Source of the DNA: Alloalcanivorax balearicus MACL04
GTDB taxonomy: Bacteria; Pseudomonadota; Gammaproteobacteria; Pseudomonadales; Alcanivoracaceae
NCBI RefSeq assembly: GCF_025532145.1
Contig: NZ_ARXS01000020.1
Location: forward strand, 1 to 64,000
DNA: 64,000 nucleotides
Direction: 5' to 3'
The notes beneath the pieces are model-generated. The model saw nothing but the letters and a program-made list of their open reading frames with translations, made no database searches and was not told the DNA's origin. The position numbers and the translations under genes were made by a program. Below, piece after piece: positions 48,035-59,780 of the stretch. Position 1 is the first letter of the stretch. Each line of letters begins with the position of its first letter.

Positions 48035-49571
48035 CCTGCAACTGCTTACGACACAATAGGATCACCTCAGCCACCGCATAAATGGTTTGATCCTCAACTG
48101 CAGCTATACGCATATCTGCTGACTTGCCCAAACGCTCTCGTTCGGCCAACAAATAGTCTAAGACGGCTTCGTGAGGCCCCTCCCGCCAAGGTTGAAAGTC
48201 GCCGCAGGTGTAACAAGCCAGGGGAGCCAACGCCTTGCAGAATCCGTAGCTACCGCAGCTCCCCATGGGTTTGGCGTCGATAACCGGACTCGTAATTCTG
48301 CTGCTGGGGTCACCGCCACGCTCAGCGTCCTGTTCTCGATCCACAAGTTTCCCAGCAAACGCTTGTGCCAGAGGCGCGATATACAACGCTATTGCTTTGT
48401 CAATGCGCTTAACGATATCGGGCAGCGCTTCAATATACACACCAACATTCTGTGTATCTGTGTGATCCAACAGTGCGGCAATCGCTAACTCGCCATAGCC
48501 CTCCTGCGCAGCTCGCGTCCCTGTTGTGCGACGGAAACGGTACGTCGTTAGATTTATGAATTTTCCGGTACGTGGCGAAATCACCCGCAGACGATTTGCT
48601 ATTTTCGTGAGGTGTGCACCTAGTTCCTGTGATGTCTGATGAAGCTCAAAACCAGGCAAATAATTATGCCGTGCATGCAATGGATCGGGAAAGAGAGGAC
48701 ACTCTTCTACATCACTGATAAAAATAGAATATTTTTTCCTCACCTCCTCAGCATGAGCCCACACATACCCTCCCAACTCGGGATTGAGCAGCTTATTTGT
48801 GAACTGCGACCTCGCCAATTGCAATCTCTGTTTTGCACGAGGCATTCTCAGCAGGTAGCTTATTAGTCCATGCTCGGTCTCAATACGACAAACATCGCAA
48901 ACCTTGAGAGAGGCATACTGGACAGGCCTTTGCCCTAACCCCATTACCAGCAGAAGCAGGGCATAGTCGGATAGCTGTAGGGTTTTATCTTCGTATGTCT
49001 TCTTCATGGCAGAGGACACCATCTGAAACTCTATGTCATTCAAAGGGCCATGGATAGGATCAGAATTAAGGATAGATTTCCCCTTCTGCATTCCTGGATT
49101 CCTTAAATCGGACAGCAGTTTAGCGGCAACCTCCGTCACACCAGGAAGGTTCAAGCCCACCCATTTCCTAAGCAATGTCGACAGCACCCCAAACTGCCAT
49201 TTCTTGCTTACAGGCAAGCTTGCTCGATAGCTAATCAATGCATTCTCATCAATCGACTCCAGTATCGAGCTTGTATTTTCTCTAACAAATATACAAAATT
49301 TACGAAACCCACCTAAATGCGACATTGCTGATGATGAGGCTCGGTCTTGCATATACCAAAGCAACGTTTTCTTTAAGCTCGTCTTTAGTAAATCAGATAT
49401 TGGAAGATCGTCGAAGTTCAGACGAACATCATTCACGGCATCCCTGAATTTCCACACTCCCTCTCGCGGATTAAACGCAACACCGGAACGCGAATACGCA
49501 ATCTCGGGAAGAAGGCCAGAATCCACATTGTTAACGTGAGATATGGCTGTACTATGCATCACGGCCTCCAC
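48018..49571 (-). CDS. Second tyrosine recombinase/integrase of the island
   Basis: A 517-aa protein with a tyrosine-recombinase C-terminal core: Arg in MGLGQRPVQYASLKVCDV, TYRFRRTTGTRAAQEGYGEL at the His-x-x-Arg box, and LLDHTDTQNVGVYIEALP with the Tyr. Note that the box starts with Tyr rather than His. The C-terminus has a Cys-rich patch (CGSYGFCKALAPLACYTCGD). Overlaps the first recombinase by 20 bp at its start and the third at its end, suggesting coupled translation and equimolar products. Confidence 0.83.
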   Translation of the reverse strand: MEAVMHSTAISHVNNVDSGLLPEIAYSRSGVAFNPREGVWKFRDAVNDVRLNFDDLPISDLLKTSLKKTLLWYMQDRASSSAMSHLGGFRKFCIFVRENTSSILESIDENALISYRASLPVSKKWQFGVLSTLLRKWVGLNLPGVTEVAAKLLSDLRNPGMQKGKSILNSDPIHGPLNDIEFQMVSSAMKKTYEDKTLQLSDYALLLLVMGLGQRPVQYASLKVCDVCRIETEHGLISYLLRMPRAKQRLQLARSQFTNKLLNPELGGYVWAHAEEVRKKYSIFISDVEECPLFPDPLHARHNYLPGFELHQTSQELGAHLTKIANRLRVISPRTGKFINLTTYRFRRTTGTRAAQEGYGELAIAALLDHTDTQNVGVYIEALPDIVKRIDKAIALYIAPLAQAFAGKLVDREQDAERGGDPSSRITSPVIDAKPMGSCGSYGFCKALAPLACYTCGDFQPWREGPHEAVLDYLLAERERLGKSADMRIAAVEDQTIYAVAEVILLCRKQLQGDRNG

Positions 49572-50832
49572 CGATTACACGAGCCTGCATCGACAGGGAT
49601 ATTTTTTCTGCTACCTTTCTCGTATGCCGTCTCGTATACGTAGCGGCTGTTCCAGAGGTTTCAGACCATCCCATGAGGTAGGATCGATATTTTCTCTCTT
49701 TGTCCTCGGGCACTTCATTTTTATCCATTTGCCGTGAAAAATTGTCATTCCATGTGTGACGAAGAAGATGAGCAAATAGCAGTACAGGCAGATCATTTCC
49801 GCTGCTTCTAAGCACCTTGAAAATTTTGTCGAACGCGGGGATGGAAATTGGCTTTCCGGTATCCACTGTGACAAATAAGAAATCATGCCTTCGAGCGCCC
49901 TCCAATCTGCGCCTAAAGTTCATGATATATTCCTGCGTTTTTTTCAATAAATCTTGATCAACGCTCAGCACCCGAGCCTTTGTTTTTACATTTGGCTGAT
50001 TTTTCCTGGGGTCCTGTTTGTCATCGGCCCTCCTGTGAATCGTGACCTGCCCCTTTCGAAAATCTATATCACCAATGCGAATTCCCAGCAACTCTCCTCT
50101 GCGCACCCCCAGGCGATACAACCACTCGATGATTAGTTGATTGCGTACTTTTGCACCCCAGTTGCGCCAAGGATTTCCCGGAAACCAAGGATCAATAACT
50201 TCCAATAATCGCCTCTGTGCCTCAAGGCTAAGCCCTTCTCGCTCTAGGACCTTCCCACGCAGATCAATTCTGGGACTCCGTGCTCTCAGCGCATTTAAGG
50301 TACGCTGAAAGGATGTTTCTAGCATCTGACGTAAATTTGGATTAGCCCTAATTCGGTCTATCCTGTCGAGCATCAGCCACTCAAAATAGTTACAGATTGC
50401 CTGTATGCGCGTAGCCGCCAAATGTGGAACAACGCTTTTCTGCCGACGCATATCGGGGCTTTTTCTAAACCGTTCCAAATTGCCTATTCGAAACCCCGGA
50501 GACAAAGAATCTGCAGCAGCGTTGTTTTGATAGGCCTCGCGCATTTGCAGCCTGCAATTTTGAATCAGCTCATCCACCTCATGCATGTGAAGCGTCTCGC
50601 CTTCAGAAATTCTGTAATCAAGATCAATCCCGTGCTGATCAAGGAATACATAGAAGAGCGCCAGAGCCCGCAGATGCGCCTCAAGCGTTTTGGTTGCTCT
50701 ATTCTTTGCGCGCAGCTCCGTCAGGCTATACAGCGTGGTAGCCCACAAGGGCATGCCATCACGTGTCAGCAGGGGGAAGCGCTCCCCATCTGCTTTAACC
50801 ACCATTACGACACGATAAGACCTTGCTTGCAT
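49552..50832 (-). CDS. First tyrosine recombinase/integrase of the island (TnpA/GmtY-like)
   Basis: A 426-aa integrase. Core residues: Arg in RLGVRRGELLGIRIGDID, HLLRHTWNDNF, and YTRRHTRK with the catalytic Tyr after GWSETSGTAAT. The N-terminal half forms the arm/core-binding domain (KTLEAHLRALALFYVFLDQH). Nearest gene to the right border of the island, transcribed inward, leading a four-gene operon with overlapping junctions. Low GC relative to ssb next door. Confidence 0.88.
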   Translation of the reverse strand: MQARSYRVVMVVKADGERFPLLTRDGMPLWATTLYSLTELRAKNRATKTLEAHLRALALFYVFLDQHGIDLDYRISEGETLHMHEVDELIQNCRLQMREAYQNNAAADSLSPGFRIGNLERFRKSPDMRRQKSVVPHLAATRIQAICNYFEWLMLDRIDRIRANPNLRQMLETSFQRTLNALRARSPRIDLRGKVLEREGLSLEAQRRLLEVIDPWFPGNPWRNWGAKVRNQLIIEWLYRLGVRRGELLGIRIGDIDFRKGQVTIHRRADDKQDPRKNQPNVKTKARVLSVDQDLLKKTQEYIMNFRRRLEGARRHDFLFVTVDTGKPISIPAFDKIFKVLRSSGNDLPVLLFAHLLRHTWNDNFSRQMDKNEVPEDKERKYRSYLMGWSETSGTAATYTRRHTRKVAEKISLSMQARVIGGGRDA

Positions 50833-50951
50833 ATGTTTAAGAGGTTGTCCTTTCGATAAGACAGAACACTAAACATATGTTGTTTACACTGCAAATACAG
50901 TACGCCTTACTAAGACTTGAGAGATGTGGGCAATTTACCTGCCAAAAAGAA

Positions 50952-50985
50952 AAAACCCAGTAGCTTCAACGAGCTACTGGGTTTT
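50952..50985 (-). terminator. Rho-independent terminator of ssb
   Basis: Perfect 14-bp stem AAAACCCAGTAGCT (50952-50965) and AGCTACTGGGTTTT (50972-50985) with a T-rich tail when read on the minus strand. It marks the last core feature before the island. Confidence 0.9.
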
Positions 50986-51011
50986 GTTGACACTCAAGAG
51001 AGTGGTAAGCC

Positions 51012-51530
51012 TTAGAACGGGATATCGTCGTCAAAATCGTCTGCCGGGCCGCCGAAACCACCACCTTGGCCGCCACTGCTCTGGCCACCGCCCTGGTTGT
51101 AGTCATCGCCGCCCTGATCGTAACTTCCTTGCTGCTGACGGGGCGCCCCGCCGCCCTGGCGGTCCCCGCCACCGAAGCCGCCACCGCCGTCACCACGGCC
51201 GTCCAACATTTGCATTTCGTTGGCGACAATCTCGGTGGTGTAGCGGTCCTGGCCATCCTGCCCCTGCCATTTACGGGTACGGATCGAACCTTCGATGTAG
51301 ACCTTGCTGCCCTTCTTCAGGTATTCACCGGCGATCTCGCCGAGCTTGTTGAAGAACACCACCCGGTGCCATTCGGTACGTTCCTGCATTTGACCGGTCT
51401 GCCGGTCCTTCCAGGTTTCCGAGGTGGCCAGGCGGACATTGGTCACCGCCCCGCCACTGGGCATGAAGCGGGTTTCCGGATCGGCACCCAGGTTGCCGAT
51501 CAGTATCACTTTATTCACCCCTCTCGCCAT
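51012..51530 (-). CDS. ssb: Single-stranded DNA-binding protein
   Basis: Binds and protects ssDNA in replication and repair. The 172-aa protein has the OB-fold start [20 protein letters not shown], a Gly/Gln-rich linker ([20 protein letters not shown]) and the protein-interaction tip DFDDDIPF. It lies 67 bp downstream of the MFS gene; the group ssb, MFS transporter and uvrA together is common in pseudomonads. Confidence 0.98.
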   Translation of the reverse strand: MARGVNKVILIGNLGADPETRFMPSGGAVTNVRLATSETWKDRQTGQMQERTEWHRVVFFNKLGEIAGEYLKKGSKVYIEGSIRTRKWQGQDGQDRYTTEIVANEMQMLDGRGDGGGGFGGGDRQGGGAPRQQQGSYDQGGDDYNQGGGQSSGGQGGGFGGPADDFDDDIPF

Positions 51531-51597
51531 GGCCTTTCACTCCCTCAAATTCGACGGGCCGCCCTGCGGCGGCGTAACTGGATAAACAGGTATTCTG

Positions 51598-52965
51598 TCA
51601 GTTTTGCCCTTCGGCGGCGAGGGCCTGGAGCGCGCGCTCGTCAAGCAGCTGGTTATCCACCTTCAGCAGGGCCAGATGCTTCTCGGCGACCACCACCGCT
51701 TCCAGCACGCCAGGCACGGCACGCAGCCGCTCCACCGTATGGCGCGGGTCGTCAGCGGGGTTCAGCTGAATGACCCGGTTATCGAGCTTTGGCAGTTCCT
51801 TCATGCCGACCAGACGCCACAACCAGAACAGCGCCATGGCGGCGCACCCATAGAAAACCGCCTCGGCGCCCACCCACTGAAACAGGGCACCGCCCAGTTG
51901 ACCGCCGATGAACACGCCGAGGAACTGGCTGGTGGAATACACGCCCATGGCGGTGCCACGGGTGCCGGCCGGCGCGGCGCGGCCAACCATGGAGGGCAGC
52001 AGGGCCTCCAGCAGGTTGAAGGCCATGAAATAGACAAACAGGGCCAGCACGAAGTGCCACAGGGTCTCGCCCGCCACCGCCAGCAACACCTCGGCGACGA
52101 TCAGCAGAGCCACCGCCGCTCTTTTGATCGGCACCGCGCCACGGCGCTCCGCGGCGATGATCAACGGAATCATGGCCAGGAAACCGGCCACCAGAACCAC
52201 CAGGTACAACAGACTATGCTGATCCAGGCTCAAACCGAGCCGGGTTTGCAATAATTTGGGCAGCACCACGAAGGACGCGGTCATGGTCAGGTGCAACACC
52301 AGGATGCCCAGATCCAGACGGCGCAGGTCCGGACTACCGAGCACTTGCCGGAACCGCTGCGATGGCGGCAGGGCCTCATCGAGCATGACCTTGGGCGCCG
52401 GCACCCGCAACGCCACCAGCAACGCCACGGCACCGAGCGCCACGGTCAGCCAGAACAGACCGCTGAGCCCCAGCCAGTGAGCCAGCAGCGGTCCCAGAAT
52501 CAGCGCCAGAATAAAGGAACCGCCCACCGACATTCCGATCAGGGCCATGGCCTTGGTGCGGTTGCGCTCGCTCACTACATCGCCAATCAACGCCATGATG
52601 ACGCTGGCAATGGCGCCGGATCCTTGCAGGGCGCGCCCCAGGATGACGCCGTATATGGTGTCGCTGAGCGCCGCCACCACCCCGCCGGCCATGAACAGGG
52701 CCAGGCCGATCAGCAGCATCGGGCGGCGCCCGAAGCGGTCCGAGAGCATGCCAAAGGGGATCTGCAGACACGCCTGCATCAGGCCGTAGGCGCCGATGGC
52801 GGTACCAATCAATAGTGGCGTGGCGCCCTCGAGCTGCCCACCGAACACGGCGAAGATCGGCAGGATCATGAACAACCCGAACATGCGCAGGGCAAAAATC
52901 GCGGCCAGAGAGCTGCTGGTACTGATTTCCGTGCGCCGCAGGGCGGCGGTGGACTCGTCCGTCAT
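51598..52965 (-). CDS. MFS transporter, YajR-like with C-terminal YAM domain
   Basis: A 455-aa major facilitator protein with 12 predicted helices and motif A GMLSDRFGRRPMLLIG. The soluble C-terminal end (RHTVERLRAVPGVLEAVVVA) fits the ferredoxin-like YAM domain of YajR. Start ATG 52965 (MTDESTAALRR); the longer frame to 53064 is non-homologous. Substrate unknown. Upstream of ssb, divergent from the LuxR-type gene. Confidence 0.88.
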   Translation of the reverse strand: MTDESTAALRRTEISTSSSLAAIFALRMFGLFMILPIFAVFGGQLEGATPLLIGTAIGAYGLMQACLQIPFGMLSDRFGRRPMLLIGLALFMAGGVVAALSDTIYGVILGRALQGSGAIASVIMALIGDVVSERNRTKAMALIGMSVGGSFILALILGPLLAHWLGLSGLFWLTVALGAVALLVALRVPAPKVMLDEALPPSQRFRQVLGSPDLRRLDLGILVLHLTMTASFVVLPKLLQTRLGLSLDQHSLLYLVVLVAGFLAMIPLIIAAERRGAVPIKRAAVALLIVAEVLLAVAGETLWHFVLALFVYFMAFNLLEALLPSMVGRAAPAGTRGTAMGVYSTSQFLGVFIGGQLGGALFQWVGAEAVFYGCAAMALFWLWRLVGMKELPKLDNRVIQLNPADDPRHTVERLRAVPGVLEAVVVAEKHLALLKVDNQLLDERALQALAAEGQN

Positions 52966-53196
52966 GGTGATTGGCAACCGGTGCGACTGGTTAGGGGGCG
53001 GCAAGTGTATCAGATTCCCCCGGCACCGGGCGGGGACAAAACGTCTCGGCGGTCCCCTGGTCAAGCTCGAACCTGTAAAACCTTGTCACTTAAGGCAATA
53101 GCAAATTGAACCGCCCCGCCAGGGGTGATAGATTTTTGCACAATACGGTATTTTTCGTAGCCACTCCGATAGCCTCAGCGCATCACGGAAGACTCC

Positions 53197-53844
53197 ATGG
53201 ATAAAATCCCCGCTCAGAAGGTGTACGTGGTTGGTAACCAGCACCTGCAAAACGCCCTGCTTACCGAGTTTCTCGCTAAGGAGTCCATTCCCGCCACCGC
53301 CGTGAAAACGGTCGACATGGTAGCCGAAGACGATCTCGCAGGAGCGGAGCAGAACCTGTTCCTGGTGGATTACCACTCGGTGGACGTCAACGACGTCATC
53401 AATCACCTCCTGGCCGTGGATCAGCGCCTGGATTGCGACGTGCTCACCGGCGTCTTCAATGTGGACGACGATGCTTCCCTGTCGCGCCTGGCCGGGCTGC
53501 CGATGGTCAACGGCGGTTTCCTGCACGATTGCCCCCAGGGTCTGCTGACCAAGGGCATCAAGGCGATCTTCGAAGGCGAACTGTGGTTCCCGCGTAAGGT
53601 GCTGCAGCAATACCTGGTGAAGAGCCGCGCTTTCAACAAGACCTTCTCACGCAGCGAGGTGAACCTGACCGATCGCGAAGTGGAAGTGCTGAAGGTGATG
53701 GCCACCGGCGCCAAGAACTCTGAAATCGCCACTGCTCTGAACCTCAGCCCGCACACTATCAAGACCCACATCTACAACATCTTCAAAAAGATCAACGCCT
53801 CCAACCGCCTGCAGGCCGTGAACTGGGCCCAGGAAAACCTGTAA
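53197..53844 (+). CDS. LuxR-family (CsgD-like) transcriptional regulator
   Basis: A 215-aa regulator with an N-terminal receiver-like domain lacking a clear phospho-acceptor pattern (VYVVGNQHLQNALLTEFLAK) and a C-terminal LuxR helix-turn-helix (LTDREVEVLKVMATGAKNSE, TALNLSPHTIKTHIYNIFKK). This resembles CsgD-type biofilm regulators, but the target is unknown. Between MFS (divergent) and uvrA. Confidence 0.82.
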   Translation: MDKIPAQKVYVVGNQHLQNALLTEFLAKESIPATAVKTVDMVAEDDLAGAEQNLFLVDYHSVDVNDVINHLLAVDQRLDCDVLTGVFNVDDDASLSRLAGLPMVNGGFLHDCPQGLLTKGIKAIFEGELWFPRKVLQQYLVKSRAFNKTFSRSEVNLTDREVEVLKVMATGAKNSEIATALNLSPHTIKTHIYNIFKKINASNRLQAVNWAQENL

Positions 53845-53976
53845 TCCGCCCCGGCTGACACGCATCGGCGTGTCGGCCCTTTCGACGGCATTGCCGTCCG
53901 GCCGTTCATTTCTTTTCTCCTTCATATCATTTCCCCTATACTCCACTGTTCATTTTGACAGTAGGTGGCAGTACCC

Positions 53977-56802
<2,826 letters not shown>

Positions 56803-57225
56803 GGTTCATCGCGCTTTAGCGGAAAACGGCCTTACCCTCCATCAGAGACAGCGGAGCCGTGCCAGGCCTTTGCGGAACGCCGTGAAGCAGCGTCCCACAA
56901 AGGCCTGGCACGGTTCCACTTCGAGGTGACCGGCGACGAATACGGATGTCCTTTCCACCGCGAGCAAACCACCACACCGGGATGGAGGGCACCCTCTCCC
57001 TTTCCAGAAAGGTTCGTCGTTGTTGAAGCCCAGAACGCCGAAGTTCACTCGCAGCGGGTCTGGATGGAACCCCCTGCCCTGAAAGGCCCCTTCTCCCGGA
57101 GGATCGTGACGCAGTGCACACTTCAGACATCCGGTCCGGGCGGGGAGACGACGCTAACCGGATCGTCATAGAACACTTCTAGGTTGGGAAGTCCCCCCCA
57201 ATAACTCAAGAAGGGAGTTCCCACC
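56803..57225. other. 423-bp intergenic region with REP-like inverted repeat
   Basis: No gene found. A perfect 16-nt inverted repeat (CCGTGCCAGGCCTTTG at 56857-56872 and its complement at 56898-56913) follows uvrA; its sequence differs from the other REPs in the window. The remainder is leader of the next gene. Confidence 0.6.
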
Positions 57226-58527
57226 ATGCGTTCGACCCTGACTCGTTCCATGCTTGCCCTGTCCCTGCTCGGTCTGGCTACCGCCGCTTGTGCCAACAAC
57301 GGCAAAGGCAACGGTTATGGCCACGGTGCCGATCACGGTCCCGACCGCCACCGCCCTGCCCATGTCGCCGGCGCGGTGGAACTGGGGCCGCGCCCCTACT
57401 ATCTGGTGGACGATATGGACCCGGGCCCGTTGAAGCAGCGCCTGCAGTCCTGTGCCGAGCGGAAACGCCCGCAACGGCGCACTGACTGGTCCATCGGCCA
57501 CCGAGGTGCCCCATTACAGTTCCCGGAACATACCGAGGAATCCTATCGGGCCGCGGCTCGCATGGGCGCCGGTATTCTGGAATGCGATGTCGCCTTCACC
57601 CGGGATAAGGAACTGGTTTGCCGCCATTCCCAGTGCGACCTGCACACCACCACCAACATCCTGGCCACCGATCTGGCCGGCAAATGCAGCAGCCCGCCGG
57701 TGCCGCTGGGCAACGGAGAGTACGACTTCAGCAATGTGAGCTGCTGTACCAGTGATCTGACCCTGGAAGAATTCAAGAGCCTTGAAGGCAAGATGGACGC
57801 CGGCAATCCCGATGCCACCACGGTGGAGGAATACATGGCGGCCACACCGGGCTGGCGTACCGATCTCTACAGCCAGAACGGCACTTTGATGAGCCACAAG
57901 GAGAGCATTGCGCTGTTCCGGGAACTGGGTGTGAAGATGACGCCGGAACTCAAGGCACCCAGCGTCCCCATGCCCTACGACGGGGACTACACCCAGGAAC
58001 AGTATGCCCAGCAATTGATCAACGAATACAAGGAAGCTGGCGTCTCACCACGCCAGGTGTTCCCCCAATCCTTCAATCTGGACGATGTGCTCTACTGGAT
58101 CAGCGCCGAGCCGGCCTATGGCCGCCAGGCGGTTTATCTGGATGAGCGTGACAGCAGCGGGCTGGACCCGCAAAACCCCGGCACCTGGGAACCGGACATG
58201 GCCACCCTGGCCGGTCAGGGCGTGAATTATCTGGCGCCGCCGCTGTGGATGCTGGTCACCACCGATGCCAGCAACCAAATCGTCCCCAGCGAATACGCTC
58301 GGGCCGCCCGCGCCGCCGGCTTGCAGTTGATTGCCTGGTCATTGGAACGTTCCGGTCCACTGGCCTCGGGAGGCGGCTGGTATTATCAGAGCGTCAATGA
58401 GGCCATCAACAATGATGGCGACACGCTGACACTGCTGGACGTGCTGGCCCGGGACGTAGGGGTTGCCGCGGTCTTCTCCGACTGGCCCGCCACCACCACC
58501 TTCTACGCCAATTGCATGGGCTTGTAA
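57226..58527 (+). CDS. Secreted glycerophosphodiester phosphodiesterase-family protein
   Basis: A 433-aa exported GDPD-fold enzyme. Signal peptide to about residue 22 ([12 protein letters not shown]; a Cys at 22 could serve as a lipobox, though LATAAC is weak), then a Gly/His-rich stretch. Catalytic residues: H92-R93 in GHRGAP, E101-H102-T103, E119 and D121 in LECDV, H134. Likely hydrolyses glycerophosphodiesters. AAGAAGGGAG precedes the ATG. Confidence 0.85.
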   Translation: MRSTLTRSMLALSLLGLATAACANNGKGNGYGHGADHGPDRHRPAHVAGAVELGPRPYYLVDDMDPGPLKQRLQSCAERKRPQRRTDWSIGHRGAPLQFPEHTEESYRAAARMGAGILECDVAFTRDKELVCRHSQCDLHTTTNILATDLAGKCSSPPVPLGNGEYDFSNVSCCTSDLTLEEFKSLEGKMDAGNPDATTVEEYMAATPGWRTDLYSQNGTLMSHKESIALFRELGVKMTPELKAPSVPMPYDGDYTQEQYAQQLINEYKEAGVSPRQVFPQSFNLDDVLYWISAEPAYGRQAVYLDERDSSGLDPQNPGTWEPDMATLAGQGVNYLAPPLWMLVTTDASNQIVPSEYARAARAAGLQLIAWSLERSGPLASGGGWYYQSVNEAINNDGDTLTLLDVLARDVGVAAVFSDWPATTTFYANCMGL

Positions 58528-58585
58528 GAACACCACGGGAGTCGGGCCAAGGCCTGGCTCCCGTTTGACACCTGCCAATGGCTGA

Positions 58586-59056
58586 TTAACGGATCCCTAC
58601 GTAGAGGGTGACCTTGTCGGTGCTCTCGTAGATCTCATAGTCCGTCTCGAAAGTCCTTTCCGGGGCGTCAGCAGACTCGAAATAGGCCCATACTCGCGCC
58701 CAGGTTTCCGGAACGATCTGGTCCAGTTGCCCCTGCCCTTCAAAAACCAGATAGTCGCCCGCATTGAGTACCGCTGTGATGTAGTCTTCCGGCACCTTGG
58801 CCTCGTCAGTGACTTCGACACCGGCCAGCACACTGTACTCGCCGTCCACGCCACTGCTGTACTCGGTGTAAACGCCATACACCGGGGAGCCCGCCGCCTT
58901 ATCCGGAATCACCTCATTCAGTTTTTCGCTTTCAAAGCTTTGCCACAAGCGGGGAATGCGGGCGTCATCCGGCCGCATTTCAAGCTCATTGCTGGTGCGT
59001 ATCTGGATGCCGGCGACAATTCGGCCGGGTTGTTTCACCACACGGGGCTCGGTCAT
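58586..59056 (-). CDS. GyrI-like (effector-binding domain) protein
   Basis: A 156-aa stand-alone SOUL/GyrI-like fold: TEPRVVKQPGRIVAGIQIRT, SPVYGVYTEYSSGVDGEYSV, ITAVLNAGDYLVFEGQGQLD. Homologues bind small aromatic or cationic ligands, or inhibit gyrase. ATG 59056 has GGAGA seven bases upstream. A longer frame to 59272 is the antisense of the ferritin gene. It lies 67 bp downstream of the ferritin-like gene, same strand. Confidence 0.85.
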   Translation of the reverse strand: MTEPRVVKQPGRIVAGIQIRTSNELEMRPDDARIPRLWQSFESEKLNEVIPDKAAGSPVYGVYTEYSSGVDGEYSVLAGVEVTDEAKVPEDYITAVLNAGDYLVFEGQGQLDQIVPETWARVWAYFESADAPERTFETDYEIYESTDKVTLYVGIR

Positions 59057-59123
59057 AGATATCTCCATTACGACGTCGGCGTAAGCGGCGCCGGCTCTCC
59101 GGCCGGCGCCCCGTGGAAAGAAA

Positions 59124-59660
59124 TCACAGCGCTTCCAGAATCGCCGCCATATCGTCGGCGTGCTCTTCCTCCTGGGCCAGGATCTCTTCCATGATACGGC
59201 GGGTGGTGGGGTCTTTGTCGCCCAGATAGGAGGCGATCTCACGATAGCTGTCAATGGCGATCCGCTCGGCAATCAGATCCTCGCGCACCATATCCTTGAG
59301 AGTCTCCCCTTCCACGTATTCCGCATGGGACCGGCTTTGCAGGCCTTCGGGGGAGAAATTCGGCGCCCCTCCCAACTGCACGATACGCTCGGCCAGCCAG
59401 TCCGCGTGCTGTTGTTCCTGCTGGGCATGTTCGAGGAATTCCGCGGCGGCGATACTGGCGTTCAATCCATCCGCCATATAGTAGTGCCGCTTGTAACGCA
59501 GCGTACAGACGATTTCCGTGGCCAGAGCCGCGTTCAACAGCTCGATCACCTGAGTACGGTCCGCGTTGTAACCTTCGGTCACGGCCCCCTGTTCGATGTG
59601 CTTACGGGCCCGCTCACGCAATGTTTTGATATCGGTCAGAAATGGTTGTTTGTCGCTCAT
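59124..59660 (-). CDS. Ferritin-like diiron protein (bacterioferritin/Dps-related)
   Basis: A 178-aa four-helix protein with ferritin-like ligand motifs: ALATEIVCTLRYKRHYYMAD, EFLEHAQQEQQHADWLAERI, EDLIAERIAIDSYREIASYL and EEILAQEEEHADDMAAIL. This spacing fits bacterioferritin-like proteins used for iron storage or peroxide protection. ATG 59660, preceded by GGGAGG. Probably cotranscribed with the GyrI-like gene. Confidence 0.83.
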   Translation of the reverse strand: MSDKQPFLTDIKTLRERARKHIEQGAVTEGYNADRTQVIELLNAALATEIVCTLRYKRHYYMADGLNASIAAAEFLEHAQQEQQHADWLAERIVQLGGAPNFSPEGLQSRSHAEYVEGETLKDMVREDLIAERIAIDSYREIASYLGDKDPTTRRIMEEILAQEEEHADDMAAILEAL

Positions 59661-59780
59661 GATACCTCCCTGCTGATTTCAGACATGGGAACCTGGGTCT
59701 GACTAGTGATGCTCCCCACCGTCGGGGAACACAAGAGGGAAGAACGCAAAATTGCGTAAAGTCAGGGCCCCGCCGGCCGC

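Noticed and set aside
58586-59272. Longer form of the GyrI-like protein starting at 59272
   Set aside because: The added residues are out-of-frame translation of the ferritin-like gene; a ribosome-binding site supports ATG 59056.
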